Below, piece by piece: positions 35,200 through 39,224 of a stretch of DNA of 39,224 nt. The notes under the pieces were generated by a model that searched no databases, was not told where the DNA came from, and saw only the letters and a program-made list of their open reading frames with translations. A program made the position numbers and the translations under genes. Source of the DNA: Leucobacter sp. OLIS6 (GTDB taxonomy: Bacteria > Actinomycetota > Actinomycetes > Actinomycetales > Microbacteriaceae); the NCBI RefSeq assembly GCF_002752355.1, contig NZ_MRAV01000004.1, forward strand, positions 1 to 39,224, given 5' to 3'. The stretch's first letter is position 1. Each line of letters starts with the position of its first letter.

Positions 35200-36600
35200 T
35201 CAGCGCACCGCCGACCAGTCGACGCTCGCTTCGGCGCCGCGCACCGTCTCGAACCAGTGCGCGACCCGCAGCAGTCGGTCGTCGGAGCCGATGGGGCCCG
35301 CGATCTGCAGGCCGACGGTTCGGCCGTCGGCCTGGATCCCCGCGCCGATCGAGACGGCGGGCTGGCCCGACATGTTGTAGGGCACGGTGAACGAGATGTG
35401 CCCCATGGTCTGCAGCGGATCGGTGATCGGCATAGGATCCTCGGCCTTGAACGCCGCGACGGGTGACACGGGTGATAGCACGAGGTCGTAGGGGGCCGTG
35501 GCCGCTCGGGTGAGGCGCGCGATCTCGTCGGCGCAGCCGCGGTTGCGCACGGTCTGCGCGGCCGAGAAGCTGGCGCCGGCCGAGCACCACCGGGCGATGA
35601 ACGGCAGCACGAGCGCGCGATCCGCCTCACTCAGCAGTTCGAGGTCGGCGTAGGAGCGGCTGCGCCAGAAATCGACGAGCCCGTCGAGCACCTCCGCAGG
35701 AACGAACGGATCGAGCAGTTCGACCACGGCGCCCGCCTCGGCGAAGCGTGCTGCCGCGGCCTCGATGAACGCGCGGGTCTCGGGCTCGACCGCGAGACCC
35801 GATCCCGCATCGAGCTGCAGCGCGACGCGCAGCCCGGCGGGGGAGAGCGGTTCGAGGGACCAGTCCATCGGGCCGTAGGGCCGGGTCAGATAGTCGCGCT
35901 CGTCGGGCTTCGCGACGAGCGACATCAGCCGGATCGCGTCGGCCGCGGTGCGGGCGAGCGGACCGGCCGCGCGCCCCGTGTAGGGCACGTCGAGCGGGAT
36001 CAGGCCCTCGCTCGGCTTGAGGGCGGTCAGGCCCTGCCAGGTGCCGGGCAGGCGGATCGATCCGCCGATGTCGGTGCCGACGTGGAGCGGGCCGTAGCCC
36101 GCCGCCGCCGCGGTGCCGGCACCCGCGCTGGAGCCGCCGGAGGTGAGCGCGGGATCGACGCCGTTGCGGGTGATCCCGTGCCGGCTCGAGACGCCGGAGG
36201 AGAGCATGCCCCAGTCGGGCATCGTGGTGGACCCGAGGATCACGACTCCGGCCTCGAGCAGGCGGTCGGTCGTCGGGGCATTCGCAGCGGCGATCGGCGG
36301 GTTCGGCAGCGCGGTGCCCGCAGGCTTCGGACGTCCCGCACGCGCGATGTTCTCCTTGACCGTCGCGGGCACGCCGTCGAACGGGCTGAGCGGAGCCCCC
36401 GCAGCCCAGCGCGCGGTCGAGGCGGTCGCGTCGGCGCGCACCTCGTCGGGCTCGTGCAGGTAGAGCGCGTTCAGTTCGGGCTCGCGATCCGCGATGCGCG
36501 CGAGCACGCTCTCGGCGACCTCGCTCGGAGTGAACTCGCCTTCCGCGTAGCCGGTGGCAAGAGCGCCCGCGTCGAGCGCGAAGAGATCGTTACGAGGCAT
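35200..36600 (-). CDS. amidase-signature hydrolase
   Basis: This 466-residue amidase has the Ser-cisSer-Lys triad: Lys82 (VKEN), the cis-Ser in GGSSAG (Ser157 or Ser158) and nucleophile Ser181 in GTDIGGSIR. Members hydrolyse amides, aryl or peptide-type. ATG 36600 has AGGAG 9 bases upstream, and its start overlaps the end of the ABC ATPase gene by 11 bases. This tight link suggests that the imported compound is an amide or peptide-like molecule that this enzyme cleaves. No signal peptide is seen, so it acts in the cytoplasm. Confidence 0.92.
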   Translation of the reverse strand: MPRNDLFALDAGALATGYAEGEFTPSEVAESVLARIADREPELNALYLHEPDEVRADATASTARWAAGAPLSPFDGVPATVKENIARAGRPKPAGTALPNPPIAAANAPTTDRLLEAGVVILGSTTMPDWGMLSSGVSSRHGITRNGVDPALTSGGSSAGAGTAAAAGYGPLHVGTDIGGSIRLPGTWQGLTALKPSEGLIPLDVPYTGRAAGPLARTAADAIRLMSLVAKPDERDYLTRPYGPMDWSLEPLSPAGLRVALQLDAGSGLAVEPETRAFIEAAAARFAEAGAVVELLDPFVPAEVLDGLVDFWRSRSYADLELLSEADRALVLPFIARWCSAGASFSAAQTVRNRGCADEIARLTRAATAPYDLVLSPVSPVAAFKAEDPMPITDPLQTMGHISFTVPYNMSGQPAVSIGAGIQADGRTVGLQIAGPIGSDDRLLRVAHWFETVRGAEASVDWSAVR

Positions 36601-38353
36601 GGGTGAGCTCCTGACGCAGGGTGAGCGACGAATCGATGAGGCGCTTCGTGTACGGGTGCTGGGGGTCGCGGTAGACCGTCTCGGTGTCGCCGGCTTCGAC
36701 GATCTCGCCCGACTGCATCACGATCACCGAATCGCAGAGGTGCCGCACCACGTTCAGGTCGTGCGAGACGAACACGAGCGTCAGCCCGTACTCGTCGACG
36801 AGGTCGGCGAGCAGGTTCAGCACCTGCGCGCGCACCGAGACGTCGAGCGCGCTCACCGGCTCGTCGGCGACGACCACCTCGGGCCGGCAGATGAGGGCAC
36901 GGGCGATCGAGATGCGCTGTCGCTGCCCGCCCGAGAACTGGTGCGGGTAGCGCGCCGCGGCTTCGGCCGGGAGGCCCACCGCTTCGAGCATCTCGGCGAC
37001 CATGCGCGAGCGCTCGGCCGCGGTCTCGTTCCGGCCGCGCACGAGCAGCGGCTCGGAGATGATCTGCTCGACCGTCATGCGCGGGTCCAGCGACCCCATC
37101 GGATCCTGGAACACGATCTGCAGCTGCTGCCGGAGCTGACGCAGCTGCGATTCCTTCGCCCCCGAGACCTCGTTACCCGCGACGACCGCGCTGCCGGAGG
37201 TCGGCTGGTCGAGACCCGCGAGGATCCGCAGCAGCGTCGACTTGCCGGAGCCCGATTCGCCGACCACACCGAGGCGGCCGCCGCGCGGCACCTCGAACGA
37301 GATGCCCTTGAGCGCGCGCACCTCGGGGGCCGGCTTGAACAGGCTCGTGCGTCCTCGCGTGTAGGTCCGCACGAGATCCGTGACCTTCATGACGGTCTCG
37401 GCAGGTGCGGCGGGTGCGACGAATAGCGCGGGGACCTCGGCCGGCTCCGAGGGAGCGGCCTCGGCGGATGAGACTGCCGGATCCGCGTCCGCGGCCTCGA
37501 CCGTCGGGGGCACGTAGTCCTGTGCGCTCGCGACGGTGAACAGGCGCCCGTCGGCGTCGGTGGCCTCGAGATCGGAGGCCGCGAGCAGGCCGCGGGTGTA
37601 GGGGTGCTGCGGCTTCGTGAAGATGTCCTCGGTCGGCCCCTCCTCGACGACGACGCCCTGGTTCATCACGAGCACGCGGGTGCACATGTTCGCGACGACC
37701 GCGAGGTCGTGGGTGATGAAGAGCAGGCCGGTGCCGCGCTCGCGCACGAGCTCGAGGATCAGGTCGAGCACCTGGCGCTGCACGGTGACGTCGAGCGCCG
37801 TGGTGGGCTCGTCGCAGAGCAGCAGCGCCGGGTCGTTGGCGAGGGCCATCGCGAGCATGACGCGCTGCCGCTGCCCGCCAGAGAGTTGGTGCGGGTATGC
37901 GCGGGCGGCCTGCGCCGGGTCGGGCAGGTGCACGGCGTCGAGCATCTCGATCGCGCGTTTGCGTGCCTCCGCCTTCGACGGGGCGAGCCTGTGCTGCAGC
38001 ATGATCTCGGCGACCTGGTCGCCCGCGCGCATGAGCGGGTTGAGGGCGGTCAACGGTTCCTGGAACACCATGGCCATGTCGCGGCCGCGGACCCGCATGA
38101 GTTCGGACTCGGGCGCCTCCAGCAGGTTGCCGTCGTGGCCGTCGAGGCGCACGGATCCGTCGGCGGTGACGCCGTTCGGCAGCAGTCCGAGCAGCGCCGT
38201 GGTGGTCATCGACTTGCCGGATCCGGACTCGCCGATGAGGCCGATCCGTTCCCCGTGCGCCATGTGCAGCGAGAAGTCGTGCACGAGCGTGCGATGCGGG
38301 GTGCGGACGTTGAGCCCGTCGACGGCGAGCAGGGTCTTCGTTTCGGTGGTCAT
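36590..38353 (-). CDS. fused double-ATPase of a peptide/nickel-type ABC importer
   Basis: This 587-residue protein joins two complete DppD/DppF-type ATPase domains. The first has Walker A GESGSGKS (41-48), signature LSGGQRQR and Walker B LLLCDEPTTALD. The second has GESGSGKST, the signature FSGGQRQR and VVADEPVSALD. An Ala/Pro/Glu-rich linker of about 45 residues separates them. Both carry the C-terminal HPYT(R/K) oligopeptide-family motif. ATG 38353 overlaps the permease stop by one base (TGATG). Such fusions are common in Actinobacteria, where one chain replaces the usual two. Confidence 0.93.
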   Translation of the reverse strand: MTTETKTLLAVDGLNVRTPHRTLVHDFSLHMAHGERIGLIGESGSGKSMTTTALLGLLPNGVTADGSVRLDGHDGNLLEAPESELMRVRGRDMAMVFQEPLTALNPLMRAGDQVAEIMLQHRLAPSKAEARKRAIEMLDAVHLPDPAQAARAYPHQLSGGQRQRVMLAMALANDPALLLCDEPTTALDVTVQRQVLDLILELVRERGTGLLFITHDLAVVANMCTRVLVMNQGVVVEEGPTEDIFTKPQHPYTRGLLAASDLEATDADGRLFTVASAQDYVPPTVEAADADPAVSSAEAAPSEPAEVPALFVAPAAPAETVMKVTDLVRTYTRGRTSLFKPAPEVRALKGISFEVPRGGRLGVVGESGSGKSTLLRILAGLDQPTSGSAVVAGNEVSGAKESQLRQLRQQLQIVFQDPMGSLDPRMTVEQIISEPLLVRGRNETAAERSRMVAEMLEAVGLPAEAAARYPHQFSGGQRQRISIARALICRPEVVVADEPVSALDVSVRAQVLNLLADLVDEYGLTLVFVSHDLNVVRHLCDSVIVMQSGEIVEAGDTETVYRDPQHPYTKRLIDSSLTLRQELTHAS

Positions 38354-39219
38354 CAGCCGCGGCTCCCGTTCAGCTTCGGATCGAATCGGTCGCGCAGCCC
38401 GTCGCCCAGCAGGTTGAAGCCCATGACGGCGATCGCGATGGCGATGCCGGGCACGATGGCGAGCAGCGGGTGGGTGCCGAGGAACTGCTGCGATTCCTGC
38501 AGCATGCGGCCCCACGACGGCGTGGGCGGCGGGGTGCCGAGACCGAGGAAGCTCAGGCCGGCCTCGGCGAGCACCGCGAGGGCGAACGAGACCGAGCACT
38601 GCACGACGACGATGCCGATGATGTTCGGCAGCACGTGCCGCACCGCGATGCGGGTTCGCGACTGGCTCGCGGCGCGCGCCGCGAGCACGTACTCGGTGTT
38701 CATCACTTGCAGCGTGCCGGAGCGCGCGACGCGTGCGAACGCGGGGATCGTCGAGATGCCGATCGCGACCATGGCCGTGAGCGTCGACGCGCCGAAGACC
38801 GCCGCGAACATGATCGCGAGCAGCAGCGCGGGGAACGCGAGCGCGATGTCGGAGGCGCGCATCACGATCTCCTCGATCCACCCGCCGCGGATCCCGGCGA
38901 GGATGCCGAGCGGCGTGCCGATGAGCAGCGCGATGCCGACCGAGATGACGCCGACGAACAGCGTGATGCGGGCGCCGACGAGCATGCCCGAGAACAGGTC
39001 GCGGCCGTACTTGTCGGTACCGAGCAGGTGCGCGCCGCTCGGGCCCTGGAGGCGGTCGCCGGCGTTCACCTGCACGGGATCGTACGGGGTCCAGACGAAC
39101 GACACGACTGCGGCGAGCACGACGATGCCGACGAGGATGAGCCCCGCGATGAGCGTGGGGGAGAGCCGACCGCGCGAGCGCCGCGCGGTCGGCCCGCCCC
39201 CACGACCATCGCGGGGCAC
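38353..39219 (-). CDS. ABC importer permease, DppC/OppC type (start near window edge)
   Basis: This permease of up to 288 residues has an N-terminal membrane helix (SPTLIAGLILVGIVVLAAVVSFV), the OppC_N-type DKYGRDLFSG segment (HLLGTDKYGRD) and the BPD_transp EAA loop (LAARAASQSRTRIAVRHVLPN), then three further membrane segments. It is co-translated with the fused ATPase. GTG 39219 is the best start in the window, but the frame is open to the edge, so the true start could lie outside. The paired DppB-type permease and the binding protein should lie just beyond. Confidence 0.85.
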   Translation of the reverse strand: MPRDGRGGGPTARRSRGRLSPTLIAGLILVGIVVLAAVVSFVWTPYDPVQVNAGDRLQGPSGAHLLGTDKYGRDLFSGMLVGARITLFVGVISVGIALLIGTPLGILAGIRGGWIEEIVMRASDIALAFPALLLAIMFAAVFGASTLTAMVAIGISTIPAFARVARSGTLQVMNTEYVLAARAASQSRTRIAVRHVLPNIIGIVVVQCSVSFALAVLAEAGLSFLGLGTPPPTPSWGRMLQESQQFLGTHPLLAIVPGIAIAIAVMGFNLLGDGLRDRFDPKLNGSRG

Positions 39220-39224
39220 ATCCT

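Overview
The window is high-GC DNA, coding densely on both strands, with frequent 4-base ATGA/GTGA stop-start overlaps and many GTG starts. The gene order HAD phosphatase - small ORF - tlyA - nadK - recN - (membrane protein) - pyrG - NUDIX - xerD ... parA - scpA - scpB - rluB is the conserved actinobacterial block known from Mycobacterium tuberculosis Rv1691-Rv1711. An LAxTG-type sorting signal, a DUF2510 protein and the 5S sequence also point to Actinobacteria. Microbacteriaceae, for example a Leucobacter relative, is my best guess, by inference only. No phage genes, IS elements, CRISPR arrays or tRNAs were seen.

Layout. 1-188: 5S rRNA and the rRNA operon terminator. 233-3204: a TPR protein with a very long Arg/Asp-rich repeat region, then an HAD phosphatase. 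3251-5378: an inserted manganese module on the minus strand (mntH and mntR) with a 28-bp perfect palindrome at the mntH promoter. 5421-13924: small ORF, tlyA, nadK, recN, AI-2E-family membrane protein, pyrG, NUDIX hydrolase and xerD, all on the plus strand. 13925-23991: about 10 kb of accessory genes between xerD and parA. These are a lipoprotein/response regulator/histidine kinase operon, a divergent sortase-anchored surface protein, an AraC-type regulator, and a catabolic operon (MFS transporter, FAD hydroxylase, NAD(P)-binding reductase-like protein) with a divergent LysR regulator. 24026-27394: parA-scpA-scpB-rluB. 27410-32737: a LeuB-type dehydrogenase, two GNAT acetyltransferases, and an aldehyde dehydrogenase/SDR pair. 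32777-39219: two small membrane-anchored proteins, a flavodoxin-fold NAD(P)H oxidoreductase, an amidase, and the ATPase and permease of a peptide-type ABC importer, all on the minus strand. The window cuts the importer operon on its upstream side.

How the genes work together. The housekeeping block covers ribosome methylation (TlyA), NADP supply, DNA repair, CTP synthesis, chromosome dimer resolution (XerD) and chromosome segregation (ParA, ScpAB). The accessory blocks each look self-contained, with their own regulator or operator: MntR with the palindrome, the two-component system with TGTCGCA boxes, and LysR with inverted repeats. Most interesting to me, near-identical FadR/GntR-type operator sequences (18 of 21 positions) lie upstream of both the LeuB-like gene and the aldehyde dehydrogenase/SDR operon. 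This suggests a co-regulated catabolic route whose regulator lies outside the window.
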